Origin: Uranotaenia lowii
Lineage: Eukaryota > Arthropoda > Insecta > Diptera > Culicidae
Direction of reading: 5' to 3'
Length of the DNA stretch: 64,000 nt
Assembly (NCBI RefSeq): GCF_029784155.1
Contig: NC_073692.1
Span: 70,692,012-70,756,011, forward strand
The translations under genes and the position numbers were made by a program. The notes under the pieces were generated by a model. That model had not been told where the DNA came from, did not search any database, and saw nothing but the letters and a program-made list of their open reading frames with translations. Positions 24,533 to 33,774 of the stretch are shown here, one piece after another (within the stretch, counting starts at the first letter, position 1; every line of letters starts with the position of its first letter).

Positions 24533-25507
24533 ATGCGACTTCTCATAACCGTACTGACCATTTGCGCCTCGCAGTTGGTCGATGGCCAGCGGCATTGGAA
24601 GTCACCAAAACAACATTCTTTCGAACAAGCAGTGTCGGAATGCTCCAGCTATCTGAGGTTGTCAAACGAAACTGTTGCCCGCTTCAAGAACAACGGTTAC
24701 CCCAACGACCCAGAGAGCATCAAATTGGTGCACTGTATTCTGATAGATCTCAAGGCATGGAGCGATGAAGGTGGTTTGGTGAGCCATCTATTGGAAGTGT
24801 TCCTTCAGCCACCGCTTTGCGGTCGTGACTACAAACAACATACACAGGAATGTCTTGATAGAGATTTGCTGGGAGTAAACCCTAGCGATCATCAGTTGGT
24901 AGCTTATAAATCGTTCCTATGCTATCTCAACTACTACGGACATCCAAAAAAGGAGGAGAAATTCTTAAAATATGCCGAATCAGAACGAGAACTTGTAATG
25001 CGGCAATCTGTCCAGATTCAAAACATTCCACTGAAAAGTTTGCAACAGTTTAGTCTAGGAATTATTGACGACAAATTGGAGTTCCCAGAGCTTGGCTATA
25101 CATACGCAATCCGTGTCGGTTACTACACTCCGGATATCGGCTTCGACTTCGAGAATCTGTACATTCAGTTCGGGGAGCCAGCACTGTTGGATGAATCAAC
25201 ACGACAGTGTCAGGCCAACGTTCAAAAACAGTTCTGCCAAGAACCAACACGCGTTTATCAAATATTTAATCAATGCATTTCGCAGTACACCACATCCAGG
25301 AAGTTGGTACAGCGTGTCGCTGAAAGTTTAGTGCGGGAAGCTGGTATCACTTGTAGCAGTGCTGAATCTGTTCCACTCCCAGAGGCAGTGAAAGAGGTTC
25401 TACCAGTGGAGTCTCTTCCTCCATTGTGCTGTGGATCAGCAGTAGGTCCGTGCGATAAATGTGAGCAGTATAACTCTATCCCACCACGTTACAACAAAGG
25501 ATTGTAA
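24533..25507 (+). CDS. Two-domain (atypical) odorant-binding protein, copy 1
   Basis: Single uninterrupted frame of 324 residues. The first 18 residues (MRLLITVLTICASQLVDG) form a signal peptide, so the protein is secreted. Two tandem PBP/GOBP-like helical domains follow, roughly residues 25-150 and 165-280. Conserved cysteines in domain one include those in AVSEC, LVHCILIDLKAW, PPLCG, TQECLDRDL and SFLCYL. Domain two has TRQCQANVQ, IFNQCISQY and AGITC, and the tail is cysteine-rich (PPLCCGS, CDKCEQ). Length, duplicated domain and lack of introns fit the atypical OBPs known from mosquitoes, which carry small hydrophobic ligands in haemolymph or sensillar lymph. It lies head-to-tail with a paralogue 474 bp downstream. 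The ligand cannot be inferred. Confidence 0.9.
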   Translation: MRLLITVLTICASQLVDGQRHWKSPKQHSFEQAVSECSSYLRLSNETVARFKNNGYPNDPESIKLVHCILIDLKAWSDEGGLVSHLLEVFLQPPLCGRDYKQHTQECLDRDLLGVNPSDHQLVAYKSFLCYLNYYGHPKKEEKFLKYAESERELVMRQSVQIQNIPLKSLQQFSLGIIDDKLEFPELGYTYAIRVGYYTPDIGFDFENLYIQFGEPALLDESTRQCQANVQKQFCQEPTRVYQIFNQCISQYTTSRKLVQRVAESLVREAGITCSSAESVPLPEAVKEVLPVESLPPLCCGSAVGPCDKCEQYNSIPPRYNKGL

Positions 25508-25548
25508 AGTTTCAGAAGATGTTATAAGAAGGTTTTGTTATTATAGAT

Positions 25549-25554
25549 AATAAA
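25549..25554 (+). terminator. Polyadenylation signal of odorant-binding protein copy 1
   Basis: AATAAA lies 42 nt after the stop codon, giving a short 3' untranslated region typical of this gene class. Confidence 0.6.
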
Positions 25555-25925
25555 TGTTGCAAAGTTTAAAGTTATTGTTACATTCGTCCAGCGAAGAACA
25601 GATGACGCTGTTAGAAGAAAACACTTAAGTTTTCACTAGGGTTTTAGCAAAAGACAACAACACCGCCAACATTCTACAAAGTACAAGGGATTTTTCTCTA
25701 ATCGATTTTTTATTCCACTAAGTATGAGTGACATAGATGGCAGTCTTCATAAATTACTGATTTGTGAGTTGAAGGAAGTTATGTGCTTGGTAAAAGTTGG
25801 ATGAATAATGTCAAGTCCCCACAAAAGCTAAAGGCAGCTAACGCAGATTGACAAATTTTATCGTTCTTATCGAGTCCGGTTCATGTCCGAAACCACAACA
25901 CAATGACATAAGTAGAACCATTCCA
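25555..25925. other. Spacer between the two odorant-binding protein genes
   Basis: Unremarkable AT-rich spacer. No coding region is supported. Confidence 0.4.
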
Positions 25926-25932
25926 ATATAAG
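25926..25932 (+). promoter_or_regulatory. Likely TATA box of the second odorant-binding protein gene
   Basis: ATATAAG lies about 54 nt upstream of the proposed start codon at 25981, the same relative position as in the first copy. No equally good TCAGT initiator is seen, so this is weaker than the first copy's promoter. Confidence 0.45.
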
Positions 25933-25980
25933 AATGCATACTTGCTTGGAAAATTAGGAGTTCAAATCGAGGTAGCACAA

Positions 25981-26955
25981 ATGCGACATCTCGTTGCCAT
26001 ACTGGTTGTTTACGCCTGGCTGTGGGCTGATGGCCTACGACATTGGAATTCTTTCGATCAAGCAGTATCCGGATGTTCCAGCTTTCTACGGTTGACAAAC
26101 GAAACCGTGGCTCGTTATAGGAACAGTGATTATCCCAATGAACCAGACTGTATCAAATTGGTGCACTGCATTTTGATAGACCTTAAAGCATGGAGTGATG
26201 AGGATGGTTTCGTGAAACAACAACTTGAAGCGTTCTTCCAGCCACCGTTATGTGACCGGAACTACAAACAAAACACTCAGGAGTGTCTTGATAGAGATTT
26301 GGCAGAAGTTGACCCTAAAAATCATCAACTGATAGCTTACAAATCGTTTCTTTGCTACATAAAGCACTACGGACATCCCATTGCGGGGGAGAAGTTTTTA
26401 AGGTATGCTGAATCGGAACGTGAAGTTCTTATGCGACAGGCTATCCAAATTCAAAATATTCCACTGAAAACTTTGCAAGAGTTTTGTCAAGAAATCTTCA
26501 GTGAACAATCCGAGTTCCCGGAACTCACCTATACGTACACAATTCGAACGGGTGTCTACACTCCAGAAACCGGGTTTGAGCTTGAACGTCTGTACATTCA
26601 ATATGGGGAGCCGTTACTGCTGGATGAGGAAACTCGACAGTGTCAGGCCAACGTTCAAAAACAGTATCCTGAGGAACCGGCACGTATCTATCAAATATTC
26701 GCACAATGTATAGTGCAATACAGCAATTCCGAGAAGCTTGTACAGCGTGTCGCCGAATGGATGCTACTGGAAGCTGGGGCCACTTGTAGCCATGCCGAAT
26801 CTGTTTCACTTAATCAGCAATTAGAACAGGATACACCTTTCCCAGTGTCATGCCTAACGTACTCAGGCTGTCGAGCAACGGAAGTTTTATGCGATAAGTG
26901 TGGGCAGAAAGACCCTTCTCCAACTCTTGAAATCATACCTCGCTACAACCAGTGA
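25981..26955 (+). CDS. Two-domain (atypical) odorant-binding protein, copy 2
   Basis: The same frame is open from 25942, but the start at 25981 (MRHLVAILVVYAWLWADG) is chosen. It yields a proper signal peptide, a mature start LRHWN matching QRHW of copy 1, and the same total length of 324 residues. Paralogy with copy 1 is obvious throughout, including FDQAVSGCSSFLRLTNETVA, KLVHCILIDLKAWSDE, QECLDRDL, YKSFLCYIKHYGHP, IQNIPLKTLQ and TRQCQANVQKQ. Domain two retains IFAQCIVQY and AGATC, but one cysteine present in copy 1 (KQFCQEP) is replaced in KQYPEEP. The tail differs and keeps CDKCGQ. Probably a secreted ligand carrier with a partly diverged disulphide pattern. Confidence 0.9.
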   Translation: MRHLVAILVVYAWLWADGLRHWNSFDQAVSGCSSFLRLTNETVARYRNSDYPNEPDCIKLVHCILIDLKAWSDEDGFVKQQLEAFFQPPLCDRNYKQNTQECLDRDLAEVDPKNHQLIAYKSFLCYIKHYGHPIAGEKFLRYAESEREVLMRQAIQIQNIPLKTLQEFCQEIFSEQSEFPELTYTYTIRTGVYTPETGFELERLYIQYGEPLLLDEETRQCQANVQKQYPEEPARIYQIFAQCIVQYSNSEKLVQRVAEWMLLEAGATCSHAESVSLNQQLEQDTPFPVSCLTYSGCRATEVLCDKCGQKDPSPTLEIIPRYNQ

Positions 26956-26994
26956 TTATAAGGTTCTAAGATCTGTGATGTTGTAAATTATATC

Positions 26995-27000
26995 AATAAA
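26995..27000 (+). terminator. Polyadenylation signal of odorant-binding protein copy 2
   Basis: AATAAA 40 nt after the stop codon, matching the spacing in copy 1. Confidence 0.6.
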
Positions 27001-27218
27001 TGATGAAAGTATTAGGTAATTTAAAATGAAAAAAAAAATTGCTCACAATGCGTTACGTGTATCTCGATCTGAGTTTGTTCCCAAGCCAAATGAATATTAG
27101 TCCATTTTTCTATGACAAGAATACACGAAAAGAAAGATTTACCACATTTGAACAGATGTACAAGCTCGAACAAAAAATCTTCATAAACTTGGGTAAAATT
27201 TCAATTGCTCTCTTTTAA

Positions 27219-27568
27219 CACGTTCGTCGCCACGCTCATTTCGGTTGTTTTACTTGTGGGGCCCAAACAAAATCTCGGAGCAAGCAAGCAACCAGGGAGA
27301 ACTCCACTATTTGTAACGTGTGGCTAAACTGAGCAGCTAACTGGATTGACAGAGCGTCACATGCTTTTTGTTGTGACGGGGCCTCCCAGGAAATACACCC
27401 GTCACCCAAATATGGGTGCCATGGCGACGACGCTCTGTTACTTGAGTTTACCGCTCAGCTTCGCCACACGTTTCAAATATGGGAGTTCTCCCTCTTTGCT
27501 TTCTCTCTCTGAAAATTTCTTCGGGCCCGGCTAGTAAAACTACAAAAATGAGCGTGGCGACGAACGTG
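27219..27568. mobile_element. TTAA-flanked long-inverted-repeat MITE (copy A, 350 bp)
   Basis: Starts CACGTTCGTCGCCACGCTCA and ends with its reverse complement; TTAA occurs at 27215-27218 and 27569-27572. The two arms (roughly 140 bp each, diverged) cover most of the element and meet near a GTGACGGGG...CCCGTCAC centre, so the transcript would fold into a hairpin. The TTAA target fits piggyBac-type mobilisation, although the terminus is not the usual CCC. No coding capacity. Confidence 0.7.
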
Positions 27569-27572
27569 TTAA

Positions 27573-27789
27573 CACGTTCGTCGCCACGCTCATTTTGGTA
27601 GTTTTGCTAGCCGGGCCCAAAGAAATTTTCAGAGAGAGAAAGCAAAGAGGGAGAACTCCCATATTTGAAACGTGTAACGAAGCTGAGCGGTAAACTCAAG
27701 TAAGAGAGCGTCACCTGCTTTTTGATGTGACGGGGCCCCCCAGGAAATACACCCGTCTGCCGAATATGGGTGACGTGGCGACGAACGTG
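27573..27789. mobile_element. TTAA-flanked MITE (copy B, 217 bp)
   Basis: Same terminal CACGTTCGTCGCCACG and its complement as copy A, with TTAA at 27569-27572 (shared with copy A) and 27790-27793. Its left arm closely matches the reverse complement of copy A's right arm (GCTAGYCGGGCCC, TTCAGAGAGAGAAAGC, ATATTTGAAACGTG), but most of the opposite arm is missing, so it looks like an internally deleted relative inserted at the edge of copy A. Confidence 0.7.
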
Positions 27790-27793
27790 TTAA

Positions 27794-28200
27794 AGCAGCA
27801 GTGAAACAGTGCCATTTTCTGCTTGTGCATTCGGGTGTTGACTGTCGAGAGCAAGCGCCTCTCACGAATCAGATTTTCGTGCCATCGCCTGGGCATCTGG
27901 AGTCGTAGCGTTATTTTCATTGAAGCGTCCATTTTGTTTTGTAAAGCTGTCGCAAAATAGTTAGACTGTGCTGCAAGTGTGCTGTATGTGGCTGATTTCT
28001 CTCGGTTCACTGATCACTCCTGAGAGAAAATACGAGTGGAGCAAAATCTGTTGTAAAGTTTATGTGAGTAAAGTTAACGGAAGACGAGGAAGCGTCTAAA
28101 ATCCAAAAAGTGAAAAATAAGAACTAAAAAAGAACGATAAGTGTTATCCGTGTGGGTGGAAAAGAGCGAATGAGAGAAAATGGCGAGAAGGAATAATAGG
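27794..28200 (+). mobile_element. Probable 5' untranslated leader of the I-like non-LTR element
   Basis: Balanced-composition leader lying between the MITE pair and the first ORF1-like frame, on the same strand as the element. It has no coding frame of its own. Assignment to the element rests only on adjacency and composition. Confidence 0.4.
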
Positions 28201-28880
28201 GACCTGGCGGCAGAACTATGCCTTCTTATATGGATCCCGATGGCCTGTACGGAAAACTACAGATCCTCATCATGGAAACTACTGAACCTGTCACCAAATT
28301 AAATCTTTTTGAGGTAAATAAGACGATCTTTCGAGCCGCTGGACGCCCACTCGAAGCTACCACTGAAAACCGAGGAATAAGGTATGTTTTTAAAATTCGT
28401 GATTGCACGAGGTGGTAAAGGTTGATTCACATCCCACTCTGAACAAAATTAAATGCATCGTATGTTGCCCAGAAGCGATGCACTGCTCTATCGATGATTT
28501 GAAGGAAAATCTAGTATACCAGAATGTAGTTGAAGCTAGACAGTTTGTTCAAAAAAAAAACTGAGCCGTTAGTGCAACTAAGGCCTCTTTTCGTGTTGAC
28601 TATCAAACGAGTCTCGATTCCGTATAATGTCTTTTTCGGTCCCATACGCTGTGTACCAAAATATATTATGACAGACTAATGCAATGCTTCCATTGTTTTG
28701 CTTATTGACACACCAAAGCCAAGTGCGAGAAACCAGAAGCATGTTTGAACTGCTCCCAGATTTATACAATAGACACATGTTCCTCTCCCTGTATTCGCTT
28801 AAATTGTTCTGGCAGTCATTCGCATCGACACTCTAGCTATCCCGTATTGGCAGTGGAATTTGTTTTGGAGAAGTAAGACA
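28200..28880 (+). pseudogene. Non-LTR element ORF1 (nucleic-acid-binding) remnant
   Basis: The frame at 28218-28418 and its continuation in other frames lead to a zinc-knuckle cluster near 28680-28820: CFHC, KAKCEKPEACLNCS and CSSPCIRLNCSGSHSHRHSS-type residues. CCHC knuckles followed by a Ser/His-rich stretch are typical of ORF1 of I- and jockey-type elements, which binds the element RNA. Several stops and frameshifts make it non-functional. Confidence 0.7.
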
Positions 28881-29099
28881 AATCATCGAAGACCAACCAT
28901 CAAGTTTTTCCCAAAATGGTGGGTTACAGAACAGTGCAAAATCTTATGCAAAATTTTGAAGTGAATCTAAAAGAAAAAGATTCTACAATTTCATATTTCA
29001 TCCTTATTAGCTGTTATTGAGGACATGAAGGAGCAAAGTGAAATTAGTAACGAAAAGATCGATGATATGTTTCTTCTTCACCATCCTCCCCGGTAAAAA

Positions 29100-30035
29100 C
29101 CTCCTTCCCATTAGCTGTACAATGGAATGTAAATGGTCTATGGGCTCATAGGCATGAGCTAGAACTCTTAATTCAAAATGAACTTTCGAACAATCGAAGC
29201 TCTACGGAAACATGAACAAAACAAACTAGGTTCCTCTCTAAAAGACTTAAAGACATACATAGATAATGGGATATGAAAAGCAAGGGTTCTGGGAACACTG
29301 GTGCCCCAGCCAACGGAGTTGGCATTGAAGTTTGTCATGACGTTGGCATTTCATTTATAGCCCTAGATGCCACTCTTCAAATAGTAGCTGTGAATACCAA
29401 GTATCCTTTTTCTGCCACTTTCGTATGAAGTATGAGATACAAATAAAAGAATTACAGAAAGTGATAAAAGCGCATCCTCTTCCAATTGTCTTGCTGGGTG
29501 ACGTCAACGCTCATCATCATGCTTGGGGCTGCGATAAGACCGATTTCCGAAGATGTTCTCTCCTGGAGCTTATCCTCAAGAATGACCTAGCTATCCTTTA
29601 CACCGGAGAAATTACCCGAAAACCTTTCCACCACCTATCATCGCCCGACATTGATGTTTCCCTCGCATTTCCCTGAAATCGCCTCAAAGTTGCTCTGGAC
29701 TGTAGATTCAGATATTTGGGGAAGTGATCACTTTCCAATCCAAATATTAAAAACCTCCCCTCTATATTCTGAAACCCAACGTACTCATTGGATATACGAC
29801 GAAGCGAATTGGGATCTTTTGGAGGACGAAATATGTTATCACCTCCGAAATGAGCAGATCCTGAATTTCGATGAATTCACCTCGCCATGATGGCAATACC
29901 ACGATCATAGGCAAAAAATATCTGTGAACTGGTGAAACCCCAAGGTAGCCACAGCTATCAAGATTCGACGCAAAAAACTTTACCGACTGAAAAAGATTCC
30001 TTACGACAACGTACGAAGTAAATTCCCACAGCAAG
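29100..30035 (+). pseudogene. Non-LTR element ORF2 apurinic-type endonuclease remnant
   Basis: Begins with VQWNVNGLWAHRHELELLIQ-like residues at about 29120. It then contains IVLLGDVNAHHHAWGC (29490-29535) and GSDHFPI (29719-29740), the catalytic Asn/His and SDH motifs of the AP-type endonuclease. The frame jumps near 29425 and 29660 and there are internal stops. After HWIYDEANWDLLEDE it enters the linker typical of I-like elements. Interrupted at about 30035 by unrelated DNA. Confidence 0.8.
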
Positions 30036-30654
30036 AAAGCTCCGACCTAAACCAACGAACGAAACCCACCAGTCACTCATCATCATACAACCATGAAAAA
30101 TCATCTATAAGTTTAAGTAACCAAACTGAAAAACTCCAACAATAGTAAATTCATATTCAACACACACAGTATAACCATACCATCCATAACACAAACCGAT
30201 ATCTATACTTCATAACCAACCATACATTTCATCAATACCAAAACATGCCAAACATGAACAATTCCAAAAATAAAAACAACAAAACAGTTCAGAGTAGGCT
30301 TACAAAAACAGTAGACAGCTGTTACAAGTGAAACACGAAGTAAATGTGTAAAACCTCACTTCGCAAAAAACAGTAAGTTACAATATTTATCTCTCCGCTC
30401 CTAAAAATCATAACACACAGTTCATCGACAGCAGAACCACCGTAGCAAAAGCTCCCATCTAGCCTCATACCCATAGCCCGATCTAACAGTACAATACGTG
30501 GTAAGTGCAACACCATATTTATTAAAAGTAATTTGTTAGATATTAATAAATTTTCAAAAAATAAAATAAAATTGTAGATTCTCCTTAGAAAAAGGCAAAC
30601 ACCAAAGGCCGAAACGTCGGATTAGATGTAGGTAAACGTGCTGTTTATAAATTA
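30036..30654. mobile_element. Foreign insert inside the non-LTR ORF2, with a GAAAC-type tail
   Basis: ORF2-like coding sense stops near 30035 (KLYRLKKIPYDNV) and resumes near 30655 (KMCRRVNAFNGNRLVPRPSL). The roughly 620 bp between is A-rich, non-coding and of different character. Near its right end lies CTTAGAAAAAGGC, then CAAAGGCCGAAACGTCGGAT. A GCC stem followed by GAAACGTC resembles the degenerate hammerhead-like tail seen at termini of Penelope-type elements. The hammerhead core is imperfect, so family assignment is tentative; the insert itself is well supported by the break in coding sense. Confidence 0.5.
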
Positions 30655-31560
30655 TTGTTATACATCGACTCGAAAAATGTGTAGAAGAGTCAACGCTTTT
30701 AACGGAAATCGTCTTGTGCCACGTCCAAGTTTGATTATTAAAGCAAAAATTACTCAGGATCCCTCTGAAATAGCTAATGCTATTCGTCGCTACTTACAAA
30801 AAGGCTTTGCAACCAACAGTAGTCTTTCTCAGTGGTATTGGTGCCTACTTCGCACACCTAGAAGGAATACTGAACCCTGCCATGACTACCCGTTCCCACT
30901 GCGAAGTAGCTGTGCTAGATTAAGGCAAGGCGTATGATTCGATCCTTAAAAATGTCATATGCGGACAACCACGTCAGTGGGGTTTCAGTCACAGAATATT
31001 GAGCACATGTGAGGACTTTATGGAAAATCGAACTTTCAAGGTGGCTATAGGAGGAACATATTCTCAGGGATACAAGCAGGAACAAGGGGTACCTTAAGAA
31101 TCCGTACTTGCTATTACTCTCTTTTTAGTAGGAATGAACTCCGTCTTCAAATTTATTCCCTCTAATGTACATGTCATGACATATGCTGATGATTCTGCTC
31201 CTTGCCATTTGCCGAAACCCAAAACAATCGACAAAAAATCTCCAAAATGCAATCAATGTAACGGTAAAATGGTCTGAAGAGTCTGGAATGACGATATCTG
31301 GTCCGAAGAGCAAATGGTCCCACTTCTGCTCAGGTTCACTAATCAACCCAAGCAGCTGAAAAAGAACATCGACACTTGAATGAATATCTTCAAGACTGGT
31401 GGCCAGAAAAAGACATGAGGAAACAAAAAGACGCTTCTGACGATATTCAAAGCCACGGTGCTCCCCAAGATACTCCATCGGTGGGGCATTGTTAGTACTG
31501 GAGGGGAAGGCATCTTAAAAATAAATCCACCAACCCGGATATAGGTGATTTCACCCCTAA
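30655..31560 (+). pseudogene. Non-LTR element ORF2 reverse transcriptase remnant
   Basis: Resumes with RRVNAFNGNRLVPRPSLIIK and DPSEIANAIRRYL (30680-30800), the conserved region before the reverse transcriptase. Within it are LDKAYDSILKNVI-type residues at about 30925, GYKQEQGVP (RQG motif region) near 31070, and MTYADDSAP (31167-31194), containing the catalytic YADD. Stops and frameshifts are frequent, and the segment between 31200 and 31560 keeps only weak similarity. Confidence 0.8.
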
Positions 31561-31783
31561 CTCCGGGATACAACTTTGCTCTGGTGCCTTTCGTACAAGC
31601 CCCATATTCTCAATTATGGCAATTATGAACTACTCCGAAAAGTATCAAATTTACTAGCTAATTGTCGAAAGCTGCTTGAAAAATTCCCGCAAAATAACCG
31701 AAGTTTTTCCACTCATTGCCAACAAACCACCATCGGGTATAATCAATCCCCATAACCTGACCTGACCCTGGAGAATACTTTCC

Positions 31784-32541
31784 GTGTTGTTGATCCTTCT
31801 TCTAAAGCAAGAGCGCGTTCAACCACCTGATAAACACAAGCTACTCAAATCATCTTGCCATTTATACCGACGGTTCTGCCACTCAGACGGGACTGTAGGT
31901 GTTGGCGACTACAGCGAAGGAATCCAAATCGAAGGACGTTTGCCTGAGCAATGCTCCATCTTTTCGGCAGAAACCTTCGCCTTATTCACAGCTATCGAAC
32001 TCCCCTCTAATAAGTCTAAAATCATCCTTTCTGACTCTGCTAGCTGCATTGATGCTATATGTTCCGGAAGAACATCACACCCCTGGATACTGAAGGCCAG
32101 ATCAGCCTTGAAACACACGCAAACTAAAATATGCTGTGTACCAGGTCATTGCGGTATTCGCGGCCACAAGAAGGCGGATATCCTGGCAAATACCGGACGC
32201 AGCGGGGAATCCGTCCGGGCTAAATGGAACTCACACTTTTTATCCGAGAGAGATTGGTTCGTTTTATATCGTGCTTGGAAAGATCGCGATTACAGACACG
32301 CGCAACGTACCTTGATGAGACTCCGAAATGGACATACTAGGCTACCCACTACTGCTACATCGAACGAAGCAGTGGTACTTGCGATTCCCGTGGTGAAAAA
32401 AATGACGGTCGAACATATTTTGGATGAATGCCGGTTACATCAAGCTGAATAGATGTCACTCTTTAAAAAGTAAGTAACGATTTTGCGTCCCATTGCGAAG
32501 GAGTGTCTCTAAGATATGTGCGGGAGTCTATTTAGCTTCCA
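31784..32541 (+). pseudogene. Non-LTR element RNase H domain and C-terminal region
   Basis: The 222-codon frame at 31784-32452 contains IFSAETFALFTAIE, IILSDSASCIDAI and CCVPGHCGIRGHKKADILAN. These are the Glu, Asp and His-Asp elements of an RNase H fold. The N-terminal YTDGSA strand is present just upstream in another frame. The chain goes on through RNGHTRLPTT and MTVEHILDECRLHQAE, which resembles the Cys/His tail motif. It decays through LRPIAKECL near 32490 and is recognisable almost up to the odorant-binding protein fragment. RNase H in ORF2 favours an I- or Loa-like clade. Confidence 0.8.
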
Positions 32542-33062
32542 CACATTTCACTGGAAATTTTGCAACAATATTGTCAAGGAATCTTCTACGAACAACCGGA
32601 GTTCGAAGAACTGACCCATACGTGTTAGATTCGAATCGGTTACTACACCTCAGATATCAGATCTGATTTCGAGAATCTGTAAATCCAGTTTGATAACCCT
32701 ATACTACTTGATGAATCAAAAAGACAGTGCCAGGCTGACATTCAGAAACAAATGTGTAAGGAATCAGTATGTCTCTCGAATTTACATTTAATTAATTGCC
32801 CAACATACCACCTGAAAGCAGCTTATGCAAAAAGTCTCTGAGAAATTAGTGTTGGAAACTGGGGTACTAGTAGACATGTAGCTGTCAAGGATCTGTCCCA
32901 GTTTCAGAGCCAACCTGATCGTGCTCGGGCTGTGGATCAGCGAATGTTGGACTCGTATATATCGCACCGTGCTACATTCGGGGATCGTAAGATTCCAAGA
33001 GCATTCAGAAGCATTTTTTAACACCTAGCACCTAATAAACGTTTTAAAGTAAAAAAAAAATA
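32542..33062 (+). pseudogene. 5'-truncated odorant-binding protein pseudogene
   Basis: From CATTTCACTGGAAATTTTGC the sequence aligns with the second-domain half of the two intact odorant-binding protein genes, around their ENIPLK-equivalent position. Recognisable blocks are TGTCAAGGAATCTTC, CAACCGGAGTTC, CTGATTTCGAGAATCTGTA, CTACTTGATGAATCAA and AGACAGTGCCAGGC. In-frame stops and indels are present, and the first domain and signal peptide are missing. It ends with AATAAA at 33034-33039 and, 11 nt later, a run of ten or eleven A. It is fused at its 5' edge to the non-LTR ORF2 remnant. The structure suits a reverse-transcribed copy, although the intronless parents prevent an intron-loss test. 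Confidence 0.75.
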
Positions 33063-33774
33063 GTGGAAGTCGTTGTTTATTTTGACTCTTGCTCGTGGCG
33101 CCACTAAGTTTTGATGCTTAAGCACGTGCTGTTTGTTGCATAATTTTCAGCTGACACGCCTACAATAACATGGCATGGTTTTACAAACGAACTTCATTGT
33201 GTCATTCTTTCATACATATGTAGATAATTAAGTTACTCTGATTAGCGAGGGCTGAAGAAGTTTAGATCGAATCACAGTTCAGATACTCGCACAAAGTGCG
33301 TGTAGATGCAACATAAATATTTTTTTCCGCCTGCTAAAACAATGAACTGGGAACTGTTTTAATTACGAACGACATTGATGCCTCTTCTACTTATTCAGAG
33401 ATTTTGATTGACATTCTCGGTAATAAAATAAAAGCGATATTATTTATTTGACATCTCGTTACATATTTCTTGAAATTCAAATAGGTTTAGTGTGGTAACG
33501 TTCGTTGATTAAATCAAATGCGCGTTGTGCAGTTTTATTATGAAACAAGTATTTATATTAAAAGGAATCTAATTTTAGAGCACTAAGTGGAACCAGACTG
33601 TTTATAATCATATTTGTTTGTACTTGTTATAGAACTTTAAAATGATTTAAAATAAAGTCTCATGTACGACATTGCGTAAAATGACGTTTAATACTGCAAC
33701 ATCTTGTTTTGTCATTTTACACATTGATAGAAAAAAAATCAACCGATAGGACTTTGCAACTTGCAAGTACTCAC
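33063..33774 (-). other. Sequence downstream of Domeless exon 3 (intron 3, start)
   Basis: On the - strand an intron starts with GTGAGT at 33774. No further exon with receptor-like coding sense could be found between here and the left end of the window, so the next Domeless exon is either outside the window or too short or diverged to recognise. The sequence is otherwise AT-rich and unremarkable. Confidence 0.5.
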
